Source: Cylindrobasidium torrendii FP15055 ss-10
Taxonomy: Eukaryota; Basidiomycota; Agaricomycetes; Agaricales; Physalacriaceae
Direction of reading: 5' to 3'
DNA length: 64,000 nucleotides
Assembly (NCBI GenBank): GCA_000934385.1
Contig: KN880462.1
Location: 62,001-126,000 of the forward strand
The notes below the pieces were generated by a model. It worked only from the letters and a program-made list of their open reading frames with translations, had not been told where the DNA came from and made no database searches. Of the stretch, positions 43,379 to 53,756 are shown one piece after another. The stretch's first letter is position 1. Each line of letters starts with the position of its first letter. A program made the translations under genes and the position numbers.

Positions 43379-44507
43379 ATGGCTCCCACACGCACCTCCT
43401 CTTCTTTCGTCAAGCAGGAATCGTCTACCAAACTGCCTGGAGCAGTTCGATCTAGAAAGGGACCGGGCCACATCCCACGCCCTCCCAATGCGTTCATTCT
43501 GTACCGCACCTGGTTTTACTACGAACACAAAACCACCGGCAACTTTGAGGGCCCCCAGAAGGCGTTTAGCGTGGACGCAGCAGGCTCCTGGAATAAGCTA
43601 TCTGCCGAGGAGCGTGAAATATGGGATGCTCGCGCGGCGGAAGCGGCCAAGGAGCACAAGGAAAAATATCCGAACTACCAGTACCGTCCGCGTAGAAAGG
43701 GAAACTCGAGTGGTAATGGAAACGCTGGGCAAAAGAAGAGGGCAAGGGTTTACGAGCACCCCGTCGCGCCGTGGGACCTACCTGCGCCTCCTTCCAATTC
43801 GCCTACCAGGAGGTCCTCACGAGCAGCAGCACTGGCTGCACCGTCGTATGCTGCGATGTTCGAGTCTGAGAGCCCAGATTCCGAGATGGAAAGCTTCGTG
43901 AATCTTCCTCACGACCCGAACGTTGATGCGGACGGCTCAGACGACGAGGAGTTCTTGGCCACCTCGTCTAAGGTGCAATCCGCGAGCCCTAGTGTAAGTC
44001 ATTCTACACGCCATACATCCTCGACTGAGTCTTGTCATCTATAGCGATCCACGTCCAAGTATGCGCCAAGACGCCCGGCGCCCCCGCCCGCAAGCTCTCC
44101 GTGGGCCCCGTACGCCAACCCTCAGGTAAGTTCCTTCGCTAGCCTTTTTGTACAACTCGGATTCTCACATTTTTCTTCAGCTCATGCTCGACAACTCGTT
44201 TGCATCCACTTCGACAGGAAACGGAAGCCGTTCCTTCGAGGACTACCAATATATGCCAAACGCCCCACCGAGTGGCCTCAGCCTGCCGAACGCCAGCGAC
44301 CCATCCTTCTCCCACGACACCTTTGGCGCTCCTCAAAGCGCGTACACTACCTCCTTTACGAACCCGGAGGCCCAGCCTCAGCCTGATAACTCATTATGGT
44401 CTTACGATTTCACGACAACTGGGAATCCCTCGATGGGATTCAATGATCCTCTGCCTTGGTCAGAGAACCAGTTCCCCCAGTATAACGGCTACCCTTTCTC
44501 TTACTAG
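43379..44507 (+). CDS. HMG-box transcription factor (MATA-HMG type)
   Basis: Three exons (43379-43993, 44045-44125, 44181-44507) total 1,023 bases, so 340 residues. Near the N-terminus IPRPPNAFILYRTWFYYEH starts a mating-type-class HMG box, continuing QKAFSVDAAGSWNKLSAEER, AAEAAKEHKEKYPNYQYRPRRK. A basic KKRARVYEHP follows. The remaining two thirds are disordered, rich in Ser/Pro/Asn with an acidic DADGSDDEEF patch and an aromatic Gln/Asn-rich tail ending QYNGYPFSY, which could act in transcription activation. Predicted to be a nuclear DNA-binding regulator. HMG boxes of this class include sexual-development factors, but also many unrelated regulators in mushrooms. Confidence 0.92.
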
Positions 44508-45037
44508 GTTCTGTGCGTTGGCTACCTACTGTATTATAACGTTCCAACTCCTTTGCCCCCGCGATCTGCGATACCTGTCTTCGTTCTGTATTCTACTACT
44601 AGTTTCTATCGTACGATACATTCTAGCTCTAATGGAGGACGAGTTGAAAGATCACCCCCTTGCGCCCTGCCAGAGGTTGCAGGCCGCGAACCAGTGCATC
44701 CTATAAGCCTAGGGTTACTTCAGTCGACTCATTGCAAGTCCCCTACTGCAATCTTGGGCTGAAAGCAAGGTCCGATAGATTTTATGTGAATCCGCTGGTT
44801 CGAACCCAACGCGGTCGTCAGAGGAAGGGGACTGGAGACCAAGGATCCCAGCAATTAAAGCCCCACCCAATCAAGCGCCGCTTGTTCAATACGGCGTGAG
44901 CGACGGCTAAGATGAATCAACGCCCATGAGCTCGAGAAATAAAAAAAGGTACAAGCTTGTGAATACTTCAACATACGCCGGGAATACGGATACATGATTT
45001 GTCTGTGTATGGATACATAACCTACAACTTGAACAGA
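44508..45037. other. Intergenic between convergent genes
   Basis: 3' flanks of the HMG-box gene and the hydroquinone reductase gene. A GGTTCGAACCC word at 44798-44808 resembles a tRNA B box but has no cloverleaf around it. Confidence 0.4.
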
Positions 45038-46144
45038 TTACAATGGCTGGATATCGGGGACAGGACCAACAGGAACGATACGCGTCCCATTAATCTGGAA
45101 TTTATCAGCCAACGATTCGTAGTCTGGAGTACCAGTGACCCACCATCTTGTGGGACCAATAATAATGAGTCTTGATATGGCCAAAGTTAGTGGAAGCTTT
45201 GAACGCCTCATTGTTCCAATATAAGTTCTTCATCCATTTGTTGATGGCTGGGTACCCGTTGCGAATGTCGCGGAAGTTGCACTTGAAGTGACCAACATAG
45301 ACTGGGTCGAAGCGGATGATGGTGACCCATAGACGAATATCGCATTCGGTAAGACGGTCGCCGACGATGAATTCCTTGCCTGCGAGCAGCTCCTCGACCT
45401 TGTCCAGTGAGTGGAATACTTCGTGCACGGCCTTTTCGTACGCTTCTTGAGTGGTAGCAAAGCCAGAGCGGTAAACACCATCTACAGCTTGTTACACGGG
45501 CCATGCGAGAAGACAAGATAAGAGAACGCACTGTTGATTCCAGGATAAATCCACTCATTCAGAGCATCGATTTCTGGCCGGAGATGTTCGGGGTAGAAGT
45601 CAAGAGCAGCCTTGTCCTTTGGAATGAGCTCATTGAACGCTGTGTTGAAGATGCGGATGATTTCTGAGCTCTCGTTGTTGACTATGGTATGTAGCTTCTT
45701 GTCCCATAGGATGGGCACAGTGAAGCGTCCGGAGAAATGGGGGTCTGCACGAAGGTAGAGGTCCTTGACGTGCTCAGCATCGTATAGCGGGTCCTTGTCT
45801 GCGGCAGGAAATGGGTCGACCGAGGCGAATGGCCAGCCATTGTCGCCCATCTTAGGAGATACAACGGTGACTGGGATAAAGTCAAGGCCCTTGAGCTTGC
45901 GCATGATGAGGGTCCGCGTCGCCCACGGACAGGCGTACGAGACATAGAGGTGGTAGCGGTCTGGGCATGGTCAGTAGAGGAGAAAAACGCGTTGCAAGAA
46001 CGCACCTGTCTCGGGCTCAAATTTCCCGCCTTTCTCAATTGTATCCCGGAAGACCGCGGCTGCGCGCTGGAACGAGCCATCGTTCGACGTCTTCATCTTG
46101 CTGATATCTGTCTGGTGAGACACATCGCGAGCCTTGGCAGCCAT
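45038..46144 (-). CDS. ECM4: Glutathionyl-hydroquinone reductase (Ecm4/Xi-class GST)
   Basis: Xi-class glutathione transferase that reduces glutathionyl-hydroquinones, useful in quinone and aromatic detoxification. About 315 residues. The catalytic cysteine is in LYVSYACPWATRTLIMRKLK. The thioredoxin-like part continues VTVVSPKMGDNGWPF and FTVPILWDKKLHTIVNNESSEI. The helical domain has GDRLTECDIRLWVTIIRFDP and KWMKNLYWNNEAFKASTNFGH. The last exon encodes INGTRIVPVGP. The open frame reaches back to 46276 with an apparent presequence, but the TATA box at 46254-46260 lies inside that stretch, so translation should begin at MAAKARDVSH (46144). Confidence 0.93.
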
Positions 46145-46844
46145 TCTTGCAGTAGCAGTCGTTTGTAGGAAGCGGACAGTGGGTGTTGAAGTTGCGAAAG
46201 GATACACAGAGCGAAAGGCGAGGTTGATGGACGTTCTGGAGAAAGCGGAGCCCTTATATAGTGACAGTAAAGCCATAACCCGGTGCTATGCCCTCATTGC
46301 GGCAAAATTCAGGGCCTCGGAAATATTCCTGCGATGAGCAAGCGGATGACGGATCGAGATAGAGACACACGACCCACGTGCTCGTATCGCGAGTTTCCCA
46401 TCACGTAAAATGTGTCGAGCGAAAATGCAGGCATTATTCAGCTGCATGGCTGTAGTCACTGTGGAGATTAGTTTCCAGATACCAGTCCACATACACATAT
46501 CTCAGCAACATCGTATGCCATGACCAGGATGATAACAAGATTCCCTACCGAAAGCTACCAATTGCAAGGGATTTCTCACTGCCAGTGGGCTTGCACACTT
46601 ATGTAAAGGAAGATGAAGCCGCAGTGCACAGTGTGAAGGGGAAGCAACACGAGCAGACTCTAGCTCACCTTTCCCCAGTAAGTTCCCCATTGGCATTGCC
46701 CTTTCCAGTGGTCGAACTCACGACCAGACGTCGGGCGGCGCCACATCATGTGACGTGCATCAGCGCGCGAACCTCTGACGTCACTCGCTATCAATGCGGG
46801 TCCCAGGACCTACTGCGCCTTTGACTCTTCTTCCTCCTTCCACC
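46145..46844. other. Intergenic: divergent promoters of ECM4 and PMP3
   Basis: Head-to-head arrangement across 700 bases. The ECM4 side has the TATA box at 46254-46260. The PMP3 side has a CT-rich leader (about 46818-46840) and TGACGT-like CRE half sites near 46750 and 46780. Confidence 0.5.
46254..46260 (-). promoter_or_regulatory. TATA box of ECM4
   Basis: CTATATAAGGG on the minus strand, about 110 bases before the chosen start codon; it decides against the longer N-terminus. Confidence 0.6.
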
Positions 46845-47302
46845 ATGGTCAAATCCAGCGACGTTATTCTAATACTTGTCCGTCTCTGTCTCCCTGCAGA
46901 CGCAAAACTTGCTTACTGGCCTTAGGTTGCAATTATCTTCCCGCCTGCCGCGGCAGCGTTCATCACAGGCTGCAGCTGCGACCTGCTCATCAACGTCTGC
47001 TTGACGCTGTACGCCTATCACCCTCTCTCAGTCCCTTCATTTTCTCAAACGACCCTCACAGACTAGGCTACATTCCCGGACACCTTCACGCCTTCTGGCT
47101 CATATACAAGAAGATGCAGGCCGAAGAACGCTACGGATACGGGGGATACCAATGTGCGTTCTTCACTCCTGGAAATTCCTTCACTGCTTCAACATGCGTT
47201 GTAGATATTGGCAATGGTGGATACAGACCGTATCCAGCGGCGGCTGGTGGCCCTGCCCAGGCGCCGCCTCCTGGCTACGGTGCTACTGCAAATGGCGTTT
47301 AA
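46845..47302 (+). CDS. PMP3: Plasma membrane proteolipid 3
   Basis: Small hydrophobic membrane protein of the Pmp3/UPF0057 family that affects membrane potential and salt tolerance. Four exons (46845-46877, 46926-47008, 47062-47153, 47205-47302) give 101 residues. The first membrane span is VAIIFPPAAAAFITGCSCDL, the second NVCLTLLGYIPGHLHAFWLI, followed by KKMQAEERYG. Family members are often only 50-60 residues; this one has an extra Gly/Pro/Tyr-rich tail (GNGGYRPYP and APPPGYGATANGV). The tail's role is unknown. Confidence 0.94.
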
Positions 47303-47372
47303 ACTTTCCCTCTTGCGCGCGCGCATGGACTACATAGGTACATCTTGAATGAGGCGGAATACTATGGGTTTT

Positions 47373-48020
47373 CTATCCTCTCCGCGTGACAAAGTTCTCA
47401 AGATCTTGGGAAGTTGCAACACCCAATACGAATTTACGCTCATAATCCGTCACTGTGAGGGTAAACTTGAGCAAGCATAGAGTGATGGCTCAGACTGTAG
47501 ATACCTAGGGCAAAGATGTTGTTTTTGAGAAAGGATTCGAGTTCTGAGAGTGGGGAGTCCGGGGTTATGACCGTGTAGGGTTCTGAAGTCGACCGCTTGA
47601 ACTTGGTCATGAAATGGCTCACGCTCTCGTCCTGAAGGCAAGCCTAAGCAATAGACACAGTCAGGCAGGTTATTTTACGCACTGGATTTGCCTTCCCAGC
47701 TTCCCAGAGCTGCTTGAGCTTCGCCACGTCCAAGTATCCCAGTGGTTTGCGCTTCGAGTCGAGGATGCTGCATGTTGTCCATCAGACTCCGTGCCCCCAG
47801 TGAGGCAAATGCGGATCGTACGGGATGTGTGAAAAGTCGCGTTCGTAGGCCAGATCTATGGCACGCGATATTGATTGTGTCGCGGGCAGGGCGAATGCTG
47901 GCGGTAGTTGCAGATCCTTGCAGCACACACGTTAAGCACTGCACAATATAGACAGCTGGGTGTTCATCTTACTTCGACGACGGCGCCGCGGTATTTGTCG
48001 GCAGTGGGTGGGCTGGCCAT
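47373..48020 (-). CDS. CBS-domain protein
   Basis: About 165 residues in five exons, a tandem pair of CBS motifs. The start MASPPTADKYRGAVVE is followed by an intron, then LPATQSISRAIDLAYERDFSHIP-ILDSKRKPLGYLDVAKLKQLWEAG (first CBS) and VSHFMTKFKRS, PYTVITPDSPLSELESFL, IFALVTDYERKFVLGVATSQD (second CBS). It ends LENFVTRRG. CBS pairs bind adenine nucleotides and act as regulatory modules; here no catalytic domain is attached. The gene converges on PMP3 with only 70 bases between stop codons. Confidence 0.9.
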
Positions 48021-48466
48021 GGTGATGAGGGAACAAGAACAAGAAGGATCGTCCGAGACTCGAGAGCGAAGGCGATCATGACGCGACCGATCCGTCTATC
48101 ACGGTGTTATCACGTCTAACTACAACCTCCATAATCAGACTATCGCCATTGTCTGCCAATTGGACTAGTGGTTGAGTCCCGGTTTGTGGGATCCTCCGGT
48201 ATCGAACTTGTGGTTTGCCTACTGGGTTCTCACTACGATTTCAGCGTTAAACAATAAACGGGGATACCATAAACTATGAAAGTACGGTGATTTATTTCCT
48301 GTTCATCATAATGGGATTCTTTGTAACCTCGGAGCTCTGGCCAAACCCACTATGTTCTACTAAGTACTGAGTAGCTGTAGAGGAAGGGTTGAAGCTGACG
48401 CCGCCCGCCTTTGTCTTACGTCAGCTCACGTGCGCTCCGGAACACCCGGTGCGAGCACCATTCCAA
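48021..48466. other. Intergenic with a tRNA-like relic
   Basis: A stretch at about 48150-48225 has a D-arm-like GGAC..GTCC and a weak B-box-like GGTATCGAACT but no complete cloverleaf. The rest is upstream of the CBS gene and of tRNA-Ser. Confidence 0.35.
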
Positions 48467-48548
48467 GGCGCTATAGCCAAGTGGTTACGGCGAGAGATTA
48501 GAAATCTCTTCCTCTTTGAGGGCGCAGGTTCGAATCCTGCTGGCGTCG
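48467..48548 (+). tRNA. tRNA-Ser (AGA), second copy
   Basis: Identical over 82 bases to the copy at 20188-20269, with anticodon loop TTAGAAA and a long variable arm. It is followed within a few bases by a T5 terminator. Confidence 0.96.
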
Positions 48549-48899
48549 CTCTTTTTAACTTCTCACAAGGCTTTTTGAAGTGGGATATAGCGAGCATCGT
48601 TCAAGCATATTTACTATTAGAAGACGCAGACTTCAAGACTAGCACACACAATGCACATTGGTATAAAATATGTAGACAGAGATAGCAGAAAATCAACCAG
48701 CCTATGGTACATTCCAAACCCAAAACTCCCATCCGGGGCTTTTACACTAGCGAATTATGGCGAATTACTATCTACGCGACCCAAGACGATATATCTGGAG
48801 CCGAGGCCTCTATATGGGCGGTAAGAACGAAGTAAAGCGGGCAACATGGAACTAACACACAGCGTGAAGCAGGCATCATGTTGAGTAGCAACATGAGGG
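48549..48899. other. Intergenic, nothing recognised
   Basis: tRNA terminator at the left and the 3' flank of the receptor-like gene at the right. Confidence 0.4.
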
Positions 48900-50633
48900 T
48901 CATCTCCGCCAAAACATGAGATTTTGCCGGACAGCGGGGAGGGGGACTGAAGGAGGCGTTAGCCACAGGTGATAAGGGATAGAAATCAGTAGCGTACGGA
49001 AAACAATGGCTGGACCCCATGCAACAAGAACGAGGGCAAAACTCTGAGTGCCCAAAGCAGATGGCTGGTCCCATCCGAGACAGAGTTCAATGACGGGGCT
49101 CACTGCGGCGAGAATTGCAACCAAGGAAAACGTTCTAAAGCTCGTATGAGTACAACTACACTACTAGGTCGAGCAACGCACATTTGAAAGATGAGTATTC
49201 GCCATACGGCGGGTGGAAGGAATTCTGGAGGATGGCGCCGCTTGCGAGTGACGGGCATGGCAGAAGATACTGTAGTTCGAAGTCAATGTCATGTTCTCGA
49301 TGGATAGGACTGGGCGTACCGGAACGCATACGCTTGGTGCCGAACATATCTTCATCGTCGCTGTCGTCGATATTCGTAAATGAGGACTCTGCGTCCTTTT
49401 CCGGGAGCGTGTTGTCGTCCGGGTCGGCCTCTGGTGTGGATTGGATCATAACGTCCGGGGCGGCCCAGACCAGCGAGCTGACATCGTCCCGGTCGGAGTC
49501 CGTGCAATCCACCGTATTATGCGTCGAATCGGAGTCGCGGCAGACGACTGCTGAGAAATCGGGCTGAAGTTGTGGTACAGATGGAGGACGGGCTTGGGCA
49601 AAGTCGGGAAGGTCGGACGAGGCGCTATCGCGGGTAGAAACGAACTTGTGTCGCGGGGGCATGCGCATCTCGTCGTTCGAAGCGTGAGGGCCCCACCGGC
49701 AACCTGAGTTCCATATGCGGGATATGGCAGACGTCGGTTCCGGCGGCATCCTCGACCGTCGGGGCATGCACTCCATTTCATCGGACCGGGAGCGTTTGAT
49801 GTGCTTGGTGATACGGATAGTCTTGATGAGAGAGTAAACAGAAAGAAGGAGTGAGGGGATAGCTAGAAGGAGTGGAAGGCCAGCGTATCCCAAGAGCCTC
49901 ACCCTAGAGAAGGGGTTAGTGCAAAACAGAGGGCATCAGACAAGGACGCACCAGAGGGGATTTACCGCATCGCAGTGCATGTCCCGCGAGGGACCAGAGG
50001 CGCCGAGCTTGAGAACGACTGTCGTGTATACAATTGTTGCACCAGCAGGGAACACAACCGTGGGGAATATGTAGTAATTCTTCCATTGGAGAGTGGAACC
50101 ACTGTACTTGTAAGCGTGGGTGGGGAACAAGCATGCTGATGCACACCTGAGATTGGGATTGGACCAGTACTTGGGGCGCTTTATTGTGTTATTCGTGGCA
50201 AGTGTGAAGGCGGCACAAACGCCAGTGACGATGTAGGTTGAGATGCTGATCAGTAGAGTTTGTGCTGTACGATGGTGAGTTGGGGTCAACTATCGGGGAG
50301 GGCAACGCACTTGTACAGAAGCCCTTGGGCATTCGGTATGTATCCATCTTCCACACTGCACCTGTGATATCATGTATCAGACCCCGCATGGACGAGATGC
50401 CGTGTAGCGCACCGAGCGAAAAGGCTAGCTGGAGGACCGTGCTCCCAAAGAGGTAGGTATACACGGCCCAGCGGGATCCCGTCGCGCGCGCAAAGGCTAT
50501 GCATACCGCCCAGCAACTTACAAGCCCTGGGCATACCGCTTATTTAATACCACAAATTCTGAGCTTCGCACACGCGGCACGCACCTGTAAGGGACAACAC
50601 GAGGAAAGTCACTCCAAGTCCAAGCTGAACCAT
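48900..50633 (-). CDS. Seven-transmembrane receptor-like protein
   Basis: Assembled exons give seven hydrophobic segments: LGLGVTFLVLSL; YLFGSTVLQLAFSLGALHGI; TLLISISTYIVTGVCAAFTL; YIFPTVVFPAGATIVYTTVV; YAGLPLLLAIPSLLLSVYSL; FSLVAILAAVSPVIELCLGW; and FALVLVAWGPAIVF. A hydrophilic loop of roughly 160 residues lies between segments five and six, and the tail is short (VRQNLMFWRR). This is the topology of a G-protein-coupled receptor with a large third cytoplasmic loop. The DMHCDAVNPLWVR segment before helix five is shared by uncharacterised mushroom proteins as far as I recall. It does not look like the Ste3 pheromone receptor. The start MVQLGLG is uncertain, since another exon could lie upstream. 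Confidence 0.75.
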
Positions 50634-51428
50634 CGCTGGACTCTACGTCGGGAGCTCCAGCATCCAGCGGAGGAGCGGGAAACGGCCGGGACAGTCGTAG
50701 TAGAGAAGAGTGAGCAGGTGTGCTGAGCACCCGGTACCGAAAGATCACCGCATCAATCGAGGCGTCCCTGATAATACCATACATTTTCGGCCAGTGGCGT
50801 CTCCACTCTCCGCATTGTATTCACTGCAAGAATGTTACAGAGAGTGAATGGGATTGGCTGACATTGGGTGGCACCGGCGCGGCAGCAACATTTCATTAGT
50901 CCATAGAATGAAGACATTGGATACATTTGACCTGCATTTCACTGAGAAAGACGCAACCGGCGGCTTGTTGCCTCCTGCTCGCCGTGACCTTCTGATGGTC
51001 GTGGTTGACTGGGAAATCCCGATGGCTCCGCCGTGATCAGGGCCGATGCCGATTCCGAAGCGCTTTCTGCAATTCAATTTGGACAGCTAGCGAGCACGTG
51101 CGCATCTGTTCTTCATACCACATACTTACTTACGCGATGCATTCAATCAGCATTCAAATGCAAACCCTCGCAGCATCTCTTCTAGCTTGCCTTCGTTGTA
51201 CGAAACGAGAAGCACGCTCGCTGCTGGTCCAGCCTCCCTAATCCAGATGTACATACTGTTCTCCGCCCTTCCAAATAACCCAAACTCAATTTTGTTCCCA
51301 TCGACATACTTATGTTCAATGACCTAGCCTCCCACAGCGACACTGGACGTGACATGCGCAAAACAGAGTTCCATTGCAAGATTTGGGAGTAGTACGACAC
51401 TTCAGAAGCAGCCATCTGCACGAAAAAA
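50634..51428. other. Intergenic: receptor promoter or missing first exon
   Basis: A minus-strand frame beginning at 50784 (MYGIIRDASID) overlaps the receptor start in another frame and could supply an upstream exon. Otherwise nothing is recognised; the right part is the 3' flank of the next gene. Confidence 0.35.
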
Positions 51429-53127
51429 TCATGGAATCCTCCACATACCCACCCCAGCTCGCCCTGCGTCGAGATCTTTCTGTACCGCTTTGCTGTCGTT
51501 GCTGCGTATTGCTGCAGCCACTAGCAAAGTGATCGCTCCTTTCACAGCGTCCTTTTTGACCCTTAGGTCGCCAGCCTCAACACCCGCATCATCGTCAATC
51601 CCCTCAGAGCCAACGGTCACTCTATCCCAGTCAATACACAAATCGAGAAATTCGGACAAAATATCAACAATCCCTTCAAACTTGCCACTTGCGCTTTGCT
51701 TTCCCTCGTCAGGCAACTCAATCTTTGAGAGCTGTTCGAGCGTGAGAGTATCCCAAGCGACGAGGGGCGCCCCCAACTTCACTGGTACTACGACCGCTGG
51801 ACATCCGTTCAGCAGCATGTATCGAATAACGCTCTCGCCGGGGCGTGCACTCGTCGTCCATAGATGGCGATGAGGCTTCAAACCGACAACGGTGATCACC
51901 ATCCTCCGTGGGCTTTGTGGCGGAGGAAGCAGCGTGAGCTTCGGGGTGGGTTCCTGTTGGCTCTTTCCCTCGGACTTGTCTCCACCTGGCTGCGGTGATG
52001 GTGTTCGTGAACGCGCGAACCGGTTTGATAGTGCTGGCAAGTGGAGATTCGACAACGACCACTTGGACACTGCGTTGTCTTCGGTGGGTGAGTCCGTCTT
52101 CGGCATTTCGGGCGGAGCGGGCGTTTCGGCGAAGACAATGGTGAGCGCAGACTCCTTAAGCAATATTTCTCCGACCCTATAGTCACCTGTTAGGGCTTAG
52201 TGAGAGCCTTGAGAAGGTGAGGGTATCTGTACCTTCAAGAAATGGGCCATGACAAAACACAACATCAGGCTGCATCGAACGCGGGATGATAGGACGCCTT
52301 GCGCTAGCGAAAAGATACGGGGAGAACCATCCTTTTTCGACAGATAGATAGTCTTTGACAGACGAGAACAGCGAGGAATCTCTACACCAACAAATTAGTC
52401 GTGGCCTCAGGCATATACATCTAAGGCTTACTGGTGGATACTTGACCTAAAGAACCCAAGTGCCGCATCGTCTATGGTATGGTGGAATTTCAGGGTGATA
52501 GTGAGCTCCTTGACGCTGGTCGTTTCCAAGCGCTTTGAGTGTGTAGGTATGATGGCTTTGGCCGTCTTGTCGAACACCAAGTCATTTGCAAGCTTTGTGG
52601 TGGCTACAAAGCCTTCGTGAAGGCCAATTTCGACCAGAATGCTATCTCCTACAGATCCGATGACTAGATCCGACACAGGTCCCATTGCCTGCCCTCATGT
52701 AAGTGTGTTTGCTATGGCATTCACCAGGGATCAAACGTACTGGAGATACAATGGAGGCAGTCCCACCCTGATGCAATATGCACTCAGCAACCCGGAGCGA
52801 AGTCAAAGACCCTTGAGGAGACGTACCGTCGCGACAATAACAAAATGCACTGCCAAGTCCCGAAACCGTATGCACGGCAACAAAAATGGCGAAGAATCTC
52901 CCCACGGGGAAAGGCAAATTACACTGGTACCCGCGGCGCGCAGGGACTCGTACGAGGACATCACTATGCGTCCCGTCATAGACTACAATGTAGCGTCAAA
53001 AGGGCAGCTACGGTGATTGTTTGATGCCTACCCCGACGAGTTTGCGCATGATCCATGGTGCTTTGTGCTCGCTTTCTGTCGCTACCGACGACGGGTCGAT
53101 GGGACCCAGTGCAGAAACTTCAGTCAT
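51429..53127 (-). CDS. Uncharacterised basidiomycete protein, paralogue B
   Basis: About 480 residues in six exons, sister of 40808-42521. It starts MTEVSALGPIDPSS and ends AGVGMWRIP. Shared blocks include GRIVMSSYESLRAAGTSVI, CLSPWGDSSPFLLPC, HSKRLETTSVKELTITL, SLFSSVKDYLSVEKGW, PRSMQPDVVFCHGPFLEGD, SPRRMVITVVGLKPHRHLW and RYMLLNGCPAVVVPVKLG. The variable linker is Ser/Pro-rich here (SRTPSPQPGGDKSEG) instead of Lys/Glu-rich. All five intron sites coincide with the sister gene. There is no signal peptide or membrane span. Function unknown. Confidence 0.85.
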
Positions 53128-53756
53128 CTCGGACGCACAGGAGGGGATCTTGATGGCGAGTGGGTATCAAGCTGAACTGCGATGACCCAGTATTCACGAG
53201 ATACAGCAGAAGTATGCAGATGTAGGACTTTTCGTCGAAGTACAAGAGAAGCGGAGAGTCTTCAACTGATGATGGTCGATGGAAAAGGGCCAACACCGCA
53301 CGGCGCACGGAAGTCCCCCTTGAGTGATGGCAAAAATAGCCACGAGATAGTGGCGGTGCCCTGCATATCTATCGATATACTTACCACCCCTTGAGCTTGA
53401 GCTTGAAGCGAATGCACGCTACTTGCGGGTATTTGACATCGAACGTTGAACGTTGGCCAGAGTAGAAGTGCCAACTGGTCGGGAAGGCGACTCATGCCGG
53501 TCGGATTTTATTGTGAGGACAACAAATTGAATAACGCTGGTCAGTGTGACCAACCGCGACAGCCCAAAATTTGGTGAGTTCGGTGAAGGCGTAAAGCAAA
53601 GCGGAAACCCAATTCCACTGCTTTCGGCATCGGACCGATCAACCGAGAGCACGCCCCACGTGTAAAAAATTCGGCCTCAAAAACGTTCGATTGGCATCAA
53701 ATTCATTTCTTCACCCACCCCCATCTCATCCCTTCTATTCCCTCCTCTTTTTCAAA
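53128..53756. other. Intergenic: divergent promoters
   Basis: Between paralogue B (leftward) and adenosylhomocysteinase (rightward). A CT-rich leader (about 53706-53755) precedes the SAH1 ATG, and a CACGTG occurs near 53656. Confidence 0.5.

Noticed and set aside
20722..44507. Idea that this is a mating-type locus
   Set aside because: HMG-box genes alone are not diagnostic in mushrooms; no homeodomain pair, pheromone precursor or Ste3 receptor was seen.
44798..44808. GGTTCGAACCC B-box-like word
   Set aside because: No acceptor or anticodon stems can be drawn around it. A similar word at about 37631 (GGTTCGAACC) fails in the same way.
46145..46276. N-terminal extension of ECM4 resembling a mitochondrial presequence
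   Set aside because: A TATA box lies within it at 46254-46260, so transcription should start downstream; relatives are cytosolic.
48150..48225. tRNA-like sequence with a D-arm-like GGACTAGTGGTTGAGTCC
   Set aside because: The anticodon stem and T stem do not pair and the B box is poor, so it is at most a relic; not called as a tRNA.
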